Assembly: GCF_014192275.1 (NCBI RefSeq)
Contig: NZ_JACHXR010000002.1
Span: 248,001-312,000, forward strand
DNA length: 64,000 bases
From: Halomonas stenophila
Lineage (GTDB): Bacteria > Pseudomonadota > Gammaproteobacteria > Pseudomonadales > Halomonadaceae
Direction: 5' to 3'
Part shown: positions 18,659-26,959 of the stretch, one piece after another
Layout of the letters: each line of letters starts with the position of its first letter
Position numbering within the stretch: position 1 is the first letter of the stretch
Made by a program: the position numbers and the translations under genes
The notes under the pieces: model-generated
What the model was told of the DNA's origin: nothing
Database searches by the model: none
The model's input: only the letters and a program-made list of their open reading frames with translations

Positions 18659-19414
18659 ATGCTCAAGGCGGTATTGCTCGATATCAGCGGTGTGCTCCAT
18701 GAGGACGGCGTTGCGTTGCCCGGTGCCGTGGCGGCGGTGGCCCGCCTGCAGGCGGCGGGGCTGGTGCTGCGTTTCGTCACCAACACCTCGCGCAAGACCG
18801 GGGACACGGTGCATGCCGACCTTCGCGGGATGGGCTTCGACGTGGAGCGCGAGCAGGTCTTCACCGCCCCGGCCGCGGTTCGCCACTACCTGGTACGGCA
18901 TGGACTGCGCCCCTACCTGCTCATTCACGAGGGACTCGAGCCGGAGTTCGCGGACCTCGCCGGCGATGACCCGGATGCGGTGGTGCTCGGCGACGCCGAG
19001 TCACGCCTGGACTATCGGCACCTGGACGCGGCCTTCCAGTGCCTGCAGCGCGGGGCGCCGCTGCTCACCGTGGGCACCAATCGCTACTTCCACCAGCAGG
19101 GCAGCCTGCACCTGGACGTGGGCCCCTTCGTGCGTGCCCTGGAGTATGCGGCCGACACCCGGGCCACGGTGCTCGGCAAGCCCGCCGCGGGCTTCTTCCG
19201 TGCCGTGCTGGACGACGCCGGGGTCGCGCCGGAGGAGGCGTTGATGGTCGGCGACGACGTCGACTGCGACGTGGCGGCGGCGCGGGAGCTGGGGATCGAG
19301 GCCTGCCTGGTGCGCTCCGGCAAGTACCGGCCCGGCGACGAGGCGCGAGTCCCGGGGGCGGCCTGCGAGGACGGCCTGGCGGCGCTGGTGGCAGGGCGTT
19401 TCCCCGAGGCCTGA
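18659..19414 (+). CDS. HAD-IIA phosphatase, LHPP-like
   Basis: Phosphatase of 251 aa, start behind GGAGGAGG. HAD motif I is LLDISGVL, with nucleophile D8 and Ser at the +2 place, exactly as in human LHPP (phospholysine phosphohistidine inorganic pyrophosphate phosphatase). Other LHPP-like blocks are RFVTNTSRK (motif II), LRPYLLIHEGLEPEF, LDVGPFVRALEYA, GKPAAGFF and VGDDVDCDV (motifs III-IV). The likely substrates are pyrophosphate and N-phosphorylated residues; this comes from the family, not from the sequence itself. Stands alone, convergent with the DUF4010 gene. Confidence 0.85.
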   Translation: MLKAVLLDISGVLHEDGVALPGAVAAVARLQAAGLVLRFVTNTSRKTGDTVHADLRGMGFDVEREQVFTAPAAVRHYLVRHGLRPYLLIHEGLEPEFADLAGDDPDAVVLGDAESRLDYRHLDAAFQCLQRGAPLLTVGTNRYFHQQGSLHLDVGPFVRALEYAADTRATVLGKPAAGFFRAVLDDAGVAPEEALMVGDDVDCDVAAARELGIEACLVRSGKYRPGDEARVPGAACEDGLAALVAGRFPEA

Positions 19415-19470
19415 GGCCTCGCGATGGCCCGCCACGAGACGCTGGCCTGGCTGCTGCCTGCTTGCCTGGA

Positions 19471-20751
19471 TTATAGCCCCCAGGCCAGGCCCAGGCCGGC
19501 GAGCAGCGACACCGCCATGGGCACGGCAACCCGTCGCCCGAGTCCCGGGTTGCCGACGGTCGCGGCCATGCCGGCCTTGATGACGTTGTTGACCGCCGCG
19601 GCGATGACGATGCCGAGGACGACCGTGTCCGGGGCGATGGTGCCGTGGGACAGTCGGGCCAGCGACAGGGTGACGGCACCGACATCGGCCATGCCGGAGG
19701 TGGCGGCCAGGAGGTAGACCCCGGCATCGCCCAGCCAGTCCTGGAGCCAATGGCCGAGCAGCATGATCACCGCCAGCAGCACACCGAACAGCAGTGCCAT
19801 GCGCAGTTCCAGGGGGTTCTGGTTCAGTTCCGGCCGGTCGACCTTGGCCGCCCGGCGGTGCGAGCGCCAGATGAGCAGCGCGGCCACATAGAGCAGCATG
19901 GCCATCGCCGTCACCGGCAGCGCCAGCGGCGCGAGCAGGGCCGGGTTGATCACCAGGCAGTAGAGCAGGATGCGCGGGAACATGGTGCCGCAGGCGATCA
20001 GGATGCCGGCCGCCAGCAGTGGCGAGAATTCCTGGTGTTGCCGCGACAGCCGGGCGAAGTGCAGGGTCAGGGCGGTGGAGGAGCTCAGCCCGGCGAACAG
20101 GCTGGTGAAGAGGATGCCCCTCTCCGGCCCTCCGACACGGATGGCGAAGTAGCCGACGAAGGAGATGGCCGCGACCAACACGACCATCCACCAGATCTCG
20201 TACGGGTTGAGGGCCGCTCCGGGCCCCATGGCGCGGTCGGGCAGCAGCGGCAACATCACCACCGAGATCAGCAGCAGCTTGAGGCCGGCGTCCATCTCGT
20301 GGGCCTGTAGCTGGTTCAGCAGGCCGTGGATCTCGCGCTTGTTGTCGAGGATGACCGCGGTGATCACGGCGCAGGTGGTGGCCAGGGCCAGGTCCACGGC
20401 CACCGCGATGGCGCCGAAACAGAAGGTCAGCAGCAACCCCACCAGGCCGGTGATGCTGTAGTCCTGGCTCAGGGGCATGCGGGCCCGGTAGGCCGCCAGG
20501 GCGGAGCCGGCCACGGCGAGAAACAGTAGCGGGAAGGCCCATTCGGTCACGGCGTCGGCGAGCAAGGCGGCGATGCCACCGAGCAGCCCCACCAGGGCAT
20601 GGGTTCGCACCCCGGCGATGCGTTCGCCGGCCTCCCGCCTCCGGGCGACCCAGCCTCGCTCGATGCCGATCAGGGCCCCCAGCAACAGGGCCACGGCCAG
20701 CCGGATGGCCATCTCGTTGCCGACGATGAACTGCTGGGTGACCTCGTCCAT
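19471..20751 (-). CDS. MgtC/DUF4010 family integral membrane protein
   Basis: Inner-membrane protein of 426 aa with about a dozen hydrophobic segments. The N-terminal third is MgtC/SapB-like (RLAVALLLGALIGIERGW, GVRTHALVGLLGG, SITGLVGLLLTFC); the rest is DUF4010 (EMDAGLKLLLISVV, LSSSTALTLHFARLS, GMADVGAVTLSLARL, AAVNNVIKAG). The family may be a transporter; its substrate is unknown. MgtC proteins are linked to magnesium limitation, but that is only a weak guide here. Confidence 0.85.
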   Translation of the reverse strand: MDEVTQQFIVGNEMAIRLAVALLLGALIGIERGWVARRREAGERIAGVRTHALVGLLGGIAALLADAVTEWAFPLLFLAVAGSALAAYRARMPLSQDYSITGLVGLLLTFCFGAIAVAVDLALATTCAVITAVILDNKREIHGLLNQLQAHEMDAGLKLLLISVVMLPLLPDRAMGPGAALNPYEIWWMVVLVAAISFVGYFAIRVGGPERGILFTSLFAGLSSSTALTLHFARLSRQHQEFSPLLAAGILIACGTMFPRILLYCLVINPALLAPLALPVTAMAMLLYVAALLIWRSHRRAAKVDRPELNQNPLELRMALLFGVLLAVIMLLGHWLQDWLGDAGVYLLAATSGMADVGAVTLSLARLSHGTIAPDTVVLGIVIAAAVNNVIKAGMAATVGNPGLGRRVAVPMAVSLLAGLGLAWGL

Positions 20752-20899
20752 GCCTGGGCGGCTCCTCTTTCGGCCATCCGTGATCGTTGAAGAAACACTT
20801 GCTCATATTCTGGGCGTTCGTCGCCGGATGGGGAAGTCGAGGTGCCTCGGCAAGGTTCCCTTTCCGCGCTCGACATCGGACGTCGCGCGCCTGGGTCGG

Positions 20900-20920
20900 T
20901 TATCCACAGCCTGTGGAAAA
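20900..20920. promoter_or_regulatory. Inverted pair of DnaA-box-like sites upstream of the SPW gene
   Basis: A perfect R1-type DnaA box TTATCCACA (20900-20908) faces TGTGGAAAA (20912-20920), whose complement TTTTCCACA is a near-consensus box; 3 bases separate them. Just downstream is a perfect inverted repeat TCTATAA-AC-TTATAGA (20934-20949) that could include a -10 element. The sites lie about 95 bases before the SPW start. Confidence 0.5.
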
Positions 20921-21012
20921 GCCTCGGAAATCGTCTATAAACTTATAGATGAGGCAGCCATACGCTTGCCAGAACGACCCAGACGACCGGAACCCCGGTA
21001 GGGAGGTGAGTC

Positions 21013-21378
21013 ATGAATACGCTGGAACTGAAGTCCCGCTGGCGTGAATGGCTGATGCTGCTGTTCGGCGCCTGGTTGGTCGTGTCGCCTTTCGTGCTCG
21101 GCTTCACCGCGGTCGCCGAGGGAATGGCCATGTGGAGCGCGGTCATCCTGGGCCTGATCGTGGCCGGGTTCGCCGTCGCCGAGATCATGAAGCCCCGGGA
21201 GTGGGAAGAATGGGTCAGCGTGGTGCTCGGGGCGGCCCTGATCGTCGCGCCCTTCGCGCTGGGTTTCGCCGCTGCCCCGCTGGCGCTGTGGAACAGCCTG
21301 ATCATGGGCGTGCTGGTGGGGGGCGATGCCATCTGGAGCCTCGTCGACATGAAGCACCACGGCGGTCACGCCGCCTGA
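21013..21378 (+). CDS. SPW-repeat membrane protein
   Basis: Small inner-membrane protein of 121 aa with four predicted helices arranged as two tandem SPW units: WLMLLFGAWLVVSPFVLGF and WVSVVLGAALIVAPFALGF. Start behind GGGAGG. The C-terminus is His-rich (MKHHGGHAA). The family has no known function. Possible control by DnaA or replication stress is suggested only by the box pair upstream. Confidence 0.85.
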   Translation: MNTLELKSRWREWLMLLFGAWLVVSPFVLGFTAVAEGMAMWSAVILGLIVAGFAVAEIMKPREWEEWVSVVLGAALIVAPFALGFAAAPLALWNSLIMGVLVGGDAIWSLVDMKHHGGHAA

Positions 21379-21403
21379 CGCCCGAACGCCATGGGCGAAG
21401 CGA

Positions 21404-21436
21404 GAGGGGAGGCCACGGCCTCCCCTCCGTCTTGTC
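21404..21436 (+). terminator. Rho-independent terminator after the SPW gene
   Basis: GAGGGGAGG (21404-21412) pairs with CCTCCCCTC (21419-21427), followed by a T-containing tail CGTCTTGTCT. It lies between the SPW gene and the convergent aconitase gene. Confidence 0.7.
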
Positions 21437-21556
21437 TCAGGGGGCGGGCCACGGCCTGGAACTCGAAAGACTGGCATTCGCTTCATGTCGCAAGGCGTCG
21501 TCGGCCTTGGCGGGCGATGCTACCGGCAGCCTCGGTGGTAAGCAGGTCGAACGTCG

Positions 21557-23491
21557 TCACTCCCGGCGTATCAGGTTGATCAGGCTGCCGTGGCGTATCA
21601 TCTCGATCTGGCGCGGCGACAGGCCGTGGTGCATGCGGTAGCGCCGGTCGCGGGTGCGGTTGTGCAGGCTGAGTTCCTCGCCCGCCGCCAGCGCCTCGAC
21701 CGCGTCGTCCAGGGCCAGCTCGTCGTCCTGGGCGATGGTCGCGTAGTCGTCGGGATCGACGAAGGTCAGCGGCACGATGCCGAAGTTGGCCAGGTTCTGC
21801 CAGTGGATGCGGGCGAAGGAGAGGGCACAGACCACCCGTAGCCCCAGGTAGCGCGGGGCGATGGCGGCATGCTCGCGGCTCGAGCCCTGACCGTAGTTGC
21901 GACCGGCGACGATGACGAAACCGTCGCCGTCGAGGGCCTGGGCGCGTCGGCAGAACTCGGGGTCGACGGCCTTGAAGACATGCTCGGCGATGGCCGGGAT
22001 GTTGCTGCGCAGCGGCAGCACCTCGGCGCCGGCGGGCATGATCTCGTCGGTGGAGACGTCGTCGCCCACCCGGAGCAGCACCGGGCCGCGGAACGCGGCG
22101 GGGATCGGCGCGAAGTCCGGCAGGCTCTTGACGTTGGGGCCCTTGACCAGCGCCACGCCGGCGCCGTCTGCGGCAGGGGGCACCAGCATCTCGCGGTTGA
22201 TCACCAGGTCCTCGGGCTCGGTGAAGCGCGGATAGTCCATGTCCAGCTCGCGGGGGTCGGTGATCCGACCCGTCAGGGCGGCGGCGGTGGCGGTCTCGGG
22301 GCTGCACAGGAACACCCGGTCCTCGGGGGTGCCGGAACGCCCGGGGAAGTTGCGTGGCACGGTGCGTAAGCTGTTGCGGCCGCTGGCCGGCGCCTGGCCC
22401 ATGCCGATGCAGCCGTTGCAGCCGGCCTGGTGCAGGCGGGCGCCGGCACGGATCAGCCGTGCCAGGTAGCTGTGCAGCGTCAGGTTCTCGAGGATCTGGC
22501 GCGAGGTCGGGTTGATGTCGAAGGAAACGCCCGGTGGCACCCGGCGGCCCTCGACCATCATCGCCGGCACCGCGAAGTCGCGCAGTCCCGGGTTGGCCGA
22601 GGAGCCCACATAGGCCTGGTAGATGGCCTCGCCGGCCACCTCGCGCACCGGCCGCACCTTGCCGGGGCTGCTGGGCAGGGCGATCAGTGGCTCGAGGCGC
22701 GACAGGTCCAGCGTCACCCGCTCGTCGTAGTCGGCGCCATCGTCGGCCTCGAGCGCCCGCCAGGCGTCGCCGCGCTGCTGTCGGGCGAGGAAGCGCCTGA
22801 CCTCGGCGTCGGCGGGGAATACCGAGGTGGTGGCGCCCATCTCGGTGCCCATGTTGGCGATCACGTGGCGGTCCATGGCGCTCAGGGCGTCGAGCCCGGG
22901 ACCGTAGTATTCGAAGATACGCCCCGCCCCGCCCTTGACGTCGTAGCGGCGCAGCATCTCCAGCACCACGTCCTTGGCGCTGACCCAGTCGGGCAGCGTG
23001 CCGGTCAGTTCCACCCCCACCACCCGGGGCATGGCCAGATACAGCGGCTCGCCGGCCATGGCCAGGGCCACCTCCAGGCCGCCGGCGCCGATGGCCAGCA
23101 TACCCAGGGCGCCGGCGGCGGGGGTATGGCTGTCCGAGCCGACCAGGGTCTTGCCCGGGACCCCGAAGCGTTCCTGGTGCACCGGGTGGCTGACGCCGTT
23201 GCCCGCCGGGCTGAACCAGACGCCGAACTTGCGGCAGGCGCTCTGCAGGAAGAGGTGATCGTCGGGATTCTTGAAGTCCTCCTGGAAGAGGTTGTGGTCG
23301 ACGTACTGGGCCGACAGCTCGGTGCGCACGCGGTCGCGCCCCATGGCCTCGAACTCCAGCATCACCAGGGTCCCGGTGGCGTCCTGCGTCAGGGTCTGGT
23401 CGATCGTCAGCGCGATCTCCTCGCCCGGGATCAGGCGGCCCGACACCAGGTGGGACTCGATCAGTTTCTGGGTCACGTTGCGCCGACTCAT
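21557..23491 (-). CDS. Aconitate hydratase, short monomeric (putative Aquifex-type) form
   Basis: TCA-cycle enzyme interconverting citrate and isocitrate; 644 aa, shorter than AcnA (about 890) and AcnB (about 865). Start 23491 follows GGGAGG. Blocks seen: SDSHTPAAGALG, GAGRIFEYYGPG, two cluster cysteines C358 and C361 in AGCNGCIGMGQ, and a swivel domain with DDVSTDEIMPAG and GRNYGQGSSREHAA. The place of the first Fe-S cysteine of mitochondrial aconitase (GSCTN) reads GSSAN, with Ser298. This may be normal for the subfamily or may weaken the cluster. The gene is monocistronic and divergent from pcm. Confidence 0.88.
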   Translation of the reverse strand: MSRRNVTQKLIESHLVSGRLIPGEEIALTIDQTLTQDATGTLVMLEFEAMGRDRVRTELSAQYVDHNLFQEDFKNPDDHLFLQSACRKFGVWFSPAGNGVSHPVHQERFGVPGKTLVGSDSHTPAAGALGMLAIGAGGLEVALAMAGEPLYLAMPRVVGVELTGTLPDWVSAKDVVLEMLRRYDVKGGAGRIFEYYGPGLDALSAMDRHVIANMGTEMGATTSVFPADAEVRRFLARQQRGDAWRALEADDGADYDERVTLDLSRLEPLIALPSSPGKVRPVREVAGEAIYQAYVGSSANPGLRDFAVPAMMVEGRRVPPGVSFDINPTSRQILENLTLHSYLARLIRAGARLHQAGCNGCIGMGQAPASGRNSLRTVPRNFPGRSGTPEDRVFLCSPETATAAALTGRITDPRELDMDYPRFTEPEDLVINREMLVPPAADGAGVALVKGPNVKSLPDFAPIPAAFRGPVLLRVGDDVSTDEIMPAGAEVLPLRSNIPAIAEHVFKAVDPEFCRRAQALDGDGFVIVAGRNYGQGSSREHAAIAPRYLGLRVVCALSFARIHWQNLANFGIVPLTFVDPDDYATIAQDDELALDDAVEALAAGEELSLHNRTRDRRYRMHHGLSPRQIEMIRHGSLINLIRRE

Positions 23492-23672
23492 GCCTGCCTC
23501 CCGCGTCGCTGTCGCTATAGACGTCAGTCTAGCAGCCGGTCCGTGGCGGCCAGCGGGGGCGAGCGGCACCGGCCTCGGGGCGGTCCCCGCCACGTCTGGA
23601 CTATGCTGGGGACACGATTCCTTATCCCGCCACCCCGAGGCGTGATGCCCCGAGATGGCAAGGGGAACGGCG

Positions 23673-24461
23673 ATGATGCCCAGATTCCTCGGCGGCACCG
23701 TGCGACTCGCGGCGCTGTCCATATGTCTGGCAACCCCGCCGGTCGTCGCCCAGGAGACCGAGACCGAGGTCCTGCTCCAGGCCACGCCGGCGGAGGTATC
23801 CGTGCGGCGGCCGGCCTTCGCCCCCGATCCCTTCGGCGAGCCGCGTGAGGCCATGGTGCAGGACCATATCGTCGCCCGGGGCGTGGAGGACGAGGCGGTG
23901 CTCGCCGCCATGCGTCGGGTGCCGCGACACCGCTTCGCGCCGGAGGTGCCGCCGCGGCGGGCCTATCGCGACGAGCCTCAGCCCATCGGCCACGGCCAGA
24001 CCATCTCCCAGCCGTACATCGTGGCCCTGATGACCGAACGGTTGGGGCTGGAGCCCGACGATCGCGTCCTGGAGGTGGGCACCGGCTCCGGTTACCAGGC
24101 GGCCATCCTCGCCGAGATCGTCCGCGAGGTCGTGACCCTCGAGATCATCCCGGCGCTGGCGACGCAGGCCGCCGAGCGGTTGGACGACCTGGGCTACACC
24201 AACATCACCGTGCTCCAGGGCGATGGCTACTATGGCCATCCGTCCCGGGCCCCCTTCGACGCCATCATCGTCACCGCCGCCGCGCGGCATGTGCCGCCAC
24301 CGCTGGTGGCCCAGCTGCGCTCCGGCGGGCACATGGTGATCCCGGTGGGCCAGATGCTCTGGGTCCAGAACCTGCTGTTGCTGGAGAAGGACGCCGCCGG
24401 CGAGATCAGTACCCGCAACCTGGCCTCGGTGCGGTTCGTGCCGCTCACCGGCGGTCATTGA
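23673..24461 (+). CDS. pcm: Protein-L-isoaspartate O-methyltransferase with signal peptide
   Basis: Repair methyltransferase that uses S-adenosylmethionine to reset isoaspartyl residues. The start at ATG 23673 behind AAGGGG gives 262 aa. Unusually, the first about 27 residues form a signal-peptide-like stretch (MMPRFLGGTVRLAALS ... PPVVA/QET), so the enzyme may act in the periplasm. The PCMT core is complete: RHRFAP, AYRDEPQPIGHGQTISQPYIVA, SAM motif LEVGTGSGYQAAIL, and DAIIVTAAA. It is followed directly by a membrane protein gene, so an operon is likely. It is not next to surE/nlpD/rpoS, where cytosolic pcm usually lies. Confidence 0.88.
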   Translation: MMPRFLGGTVRLAALSICLATPPVVAQETETEVLLQATPAEVSVRRPAFAPDPFGEPREAMVQDHIVARGVEDEAVLAAMRRVPRHRFAPEVPPRRAYRDEPQPIGHGQTISQPYIVALMTERLGLEPDDRVLEVGTGSGYQAAILAEIVREVVTLEIIPALATQAAERLDDLGYTNITVLQGDGYYGHPSRAPFDAIIVTAAARHVPPPLVAQLRSGGHMVIPVGQMLWVQNLLLLEKDAAGEISTRNLASVRFVPLTGGH

Positions 24462-24467
24462 GTGGCG

Positions 24468-26810
24468 ATGACGGGGGCGCCGACACGACTCGACCTGGCG
24501 GCCCTGTCGGGGGTGTCGGCCGCCCTGCTGGCGCTGGAGGTGCTGCTGCTGCGGCTCTTCGCCTTCAGCCATTGGCACCACTTCGCCGGCCTGGCGGTCT
24601 CCCTGGCCCTGCTGGGCCTGGGAGCGGCCGGCACCACCCTGGCGCTGGCCGGGCGCCACCGCGCCAGCCGCGGGGACGGCTGGTTCCTCGTCGGCCTGCT
24701 GGTCACCGGCTTCGGCTACCTGTTGCTGCTCGGCCTGCAGTCCCGGATCGCCCTGCGTCCCCTGGTGGCCGGCTGGCACCCCGCCGAGCTGGCCCGGCTG
24801 CTGCTGGTCGACTTCGTCGCCTTCCTGCCCTTCTTCGGGGCCGGCCTGGCCATCGGCCAGGTCTTCCTGCGCTGGCCCCGGCACACCCGGCGCCTCTACG
24901 CGGCCGACCTGCTCGGCGGCGGCCTGGGCAGCCTGGGGGCCGCGGGCCTGCTGGCGGTGGCGCCGGTGGAGGTGGGCCTGGCGGTGGTCGCCGCCCTGTT
25001 GTTCGCCCTGACCGGCCTCTGGGCCGTCCGGCGTCGCCTACGGGCCGGGGCGCTGGCCGGCCTGCTGGGGCTGGGGATATCGTTGGCCGCCGTGCTCCAG
25101 CCGCCGGCGCCGGCGATGTCCGACTTCAAGGCCCTGTCGCGGCTGCGCGAGCTGCCCGGCGTCGAGACCCTGGCGGTCGAGCCCGGGCTGGCCGGCCGGC
25201 TGACGGTGCTGCGGGCCGAGAGCCTGCGCTTCGCCCCGGGACTCAGCCTTCGCTGGCCGCGGGGCGTGCCGGCCCAGGACGTCGCGGTGATCGGCAGCGA
25301 CCGGGTGGTGCCGCTGCCACGCGCCTGGCCGGCGCCCGCCGAGCACCTGGCGGCCTCCCTGGCGGGCCTGCCGCTGCGCCTGCGTCCCGAGGGCCCGGTG
25401 CTGGTGCTGGGCAGCAGCGCCTGGCAGACCCCGCTGGCCGCCCAGGGCCGGCCGGTGAGCTGGGGGGAGCCGGACGGCCGGCTGCTCGACATCGCCCGGG
25501 CTCGAGGCGCCCCCGAGGCCGGCATGACGCTGGTGGAGGAGGGCGCCTGGCGCTTTCTCGCCACCGCCGAACCGGGCGCCTTCGCCGTGATCGCCCTAGA
25601 CCGCGCCTGGGCGGGCGGCGACGCCGCCAGCGAGGACTATGCGCTGACGGTCGAGGGGCTGTCACTGGCGCTGGCGGCCCTGTCGGACGACGGCCTGCTG
25701 GCCATCCCGCTGCCCCTGGATTACCCGCCGCGCCACTATCCGCGCCTGATGGCCAGCCTGACGGAGGCCCTGGCCCGGCAGGACGGGCCGGCCCCGGGCG
25801 AGCGGGTCGCCGTGCTGCGCGGCCTGCAGGCGCTGCTGGTGCTGGCCTCGCCGCAAGCGCTGAGCGAGGCGGACCGGGGCACGCTGAGCGCCTTCGCCGA
25901 GCGCTGGCGCTTCGACACGGCCTGGCGACCGGGCCTGGACCGGGAGGCGACCAACCGCTTCCACCGCCTGGACACGCCGCTCTTCCATGACATCGCCCGG
26001 GCCGTCTTCGCCGGTCGCCCGCTGCCGGCCGAGGCCCGGCGCTTCCACACCGCCCCGGCGGAACTCGACCGGCCCTATCCGTGGCGCTCGCTGGCCTGGT
26101 CCCAGGCACCGGGCCTGGTGCAGGAGCTGGGCGGCCGGGGCTGGAGCTACCTCGACTGGACGCTGATCCTGTCGCTGGTCGCCACCCTGGTGGCGAGCCT
26201 GCTGGCCTTCCTGCTGATCCTGGTGCCGCTGGGACGGCTGCCGCCGATCCGCCCGCCCTTCCGCCGGCTCTCGGTGGCCGGCTACTTCGCCGCGCTGGGC
26301 TTCGGCTACATCCTGGTGGAGCTGGTGATCTTCCAGCGCCTGATCCTCTACCTGGGCGAGCCGGTGCTCGCCGCCGCCCTGGTTTTCGCCACCTTCCTGG
26401 TCGGCTCGGGGCTGGGCAGCGCCATGGCCCCCGAAAGCGCGACCCGGGCCAGCCGGCGGACGGTCTATCTCGCCGTGGCCGGCGGTCTCGCCCTGGCCCT
26501 GGTGCCCTTCGCCGCCGTTCGGCTGTTGAGCGAGCCGGTACTGCCGCTGCGGCTGCTGGTCCTGGTCGCACTGCTGTTGCCGCTGGCCTGGGCCATGGGG
26601 CGTCCCTTCCCCTGGGCACTGCGCCAGCTCGCCGACCAGCGCCGCTGGATCCCCTGGGCCTGGGGCATCAACGGCTTCGCCTCGGTACTGGGAGCCTCGC
26701 TGGCCTCGCTGGTCTCGGTGCAGTTCGGCCAGTCCACCACCCTGGCCGCCGGCATCCTCTGCTACGTGGCGGCCTTCGCCATCGCCGGGCGCTGGTTGAC
26801 GCCGCGCTGA
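24468..26810 (+). CDS. Multi-pass membrane protein with degenerate spermidine-synthase-like domain
   Basis: About 780 aa. N-terminal helices (to about 215) open LAALSGVSAALLALEVLLLR, a central soluble domain runs about 230-560, and C-terminal helices follow from about 570. The centre resembles SpeE-like methyltransferase folds fused to membrane domains (EDYALTVEGL, DDGLLAIPLPL). The SAM/decarboxy-SAM loop is not glycine-rich: it reads VLVLGSSAWQT where GxGxG is expected, so catalysis is doubtful. GTG 24462 is an alternative start immediately after the pcm stop. The role is unknown; coupling to the exported Pcm suggests an envelope job. Confidence 0.75.
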   Translation: MTGAPTRLDLAALSGVSAALLALEVLLLRLFAFSHWHHFAGLAVSLALLGLGAAGTTLALAGRHRASRGDGWFLVGLLVTGFGYLLLLGLQSRIALRPLVAGWHPAELARLLLVDFVAFLPFFGAGLAIGQVFLRWPRHTRRLYAADLLGGGLGSLGAAGLLAVAPVEVGLAVVAALLFALTGLWAVRRRLRAGALAGLLGLGISLAAVLQPPAPAMSDFKALSRLRELPGVETLAVEPGLAGRLTVLRAESLRFAPGLSLRWPRGVPAQDVAVIGSDRVVPLPRAWPAPAEHLAASLAGLPLRLRPEGPVLVLGSSAWQTPLAAQGRPVSWGEPDGRLLDIARARGAPEAGMTLVEEGAWRFLATAEPGAFAVIALDRAWAGGDAASEDYALTVEGLSLALAALSDDGLLAIPLPLDYPPRHYPRLMASLTEALARQDGPAPGERVAVLRGLQALLVLASPQALSEADRGTLSAFAERWRFDTAWRPGLDREATNRFHRLDTPLFHDIARAVFAGRPLPAEARRFHTAPAELDRPYPWRSLAWSQAPGLVQELGGRGWSYLDWTLILSLVATLVASLLAFLLILVPLGRLPPIRPPFRRLSVAGYFAALGFGYILVELVIFQRLILYLGEPVLAAALVFATFLVGSGLGSAMAPESATRASRRTVYLAVAGGLALALVPFAAVRLLSEPVLPLRLLVLVALLLPLAWAMGRPFPWALRQLADQRRWIPWAWGINGFASVLGASLASLVSVQFGQSTTLAAGILCYVAAFAIAGRWLTPR

Positions 26811-26959
26811 GGGGAGCCGCCTCGCCGCGCCATGGTGAGAATGCCGTGCGCGACCTATGCTGGCGGGAGACGTCCGCCGGTGGTCTGCGTGACCGGCATG
26901 GCGAAGGGCATCGCCAGCGATCCGCCGGTCGCTCACCGATATCCGGGGAGTTCGAGGAC

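Noticed and set aside
20752..21012. Chromosome replication origin at the DnaA boxes
   Set aside because: Only one box pair, no cluster of further boxes, no A/T-rich unwinding region of size, and none of dnaA, dnaN, gidA or parAB near.
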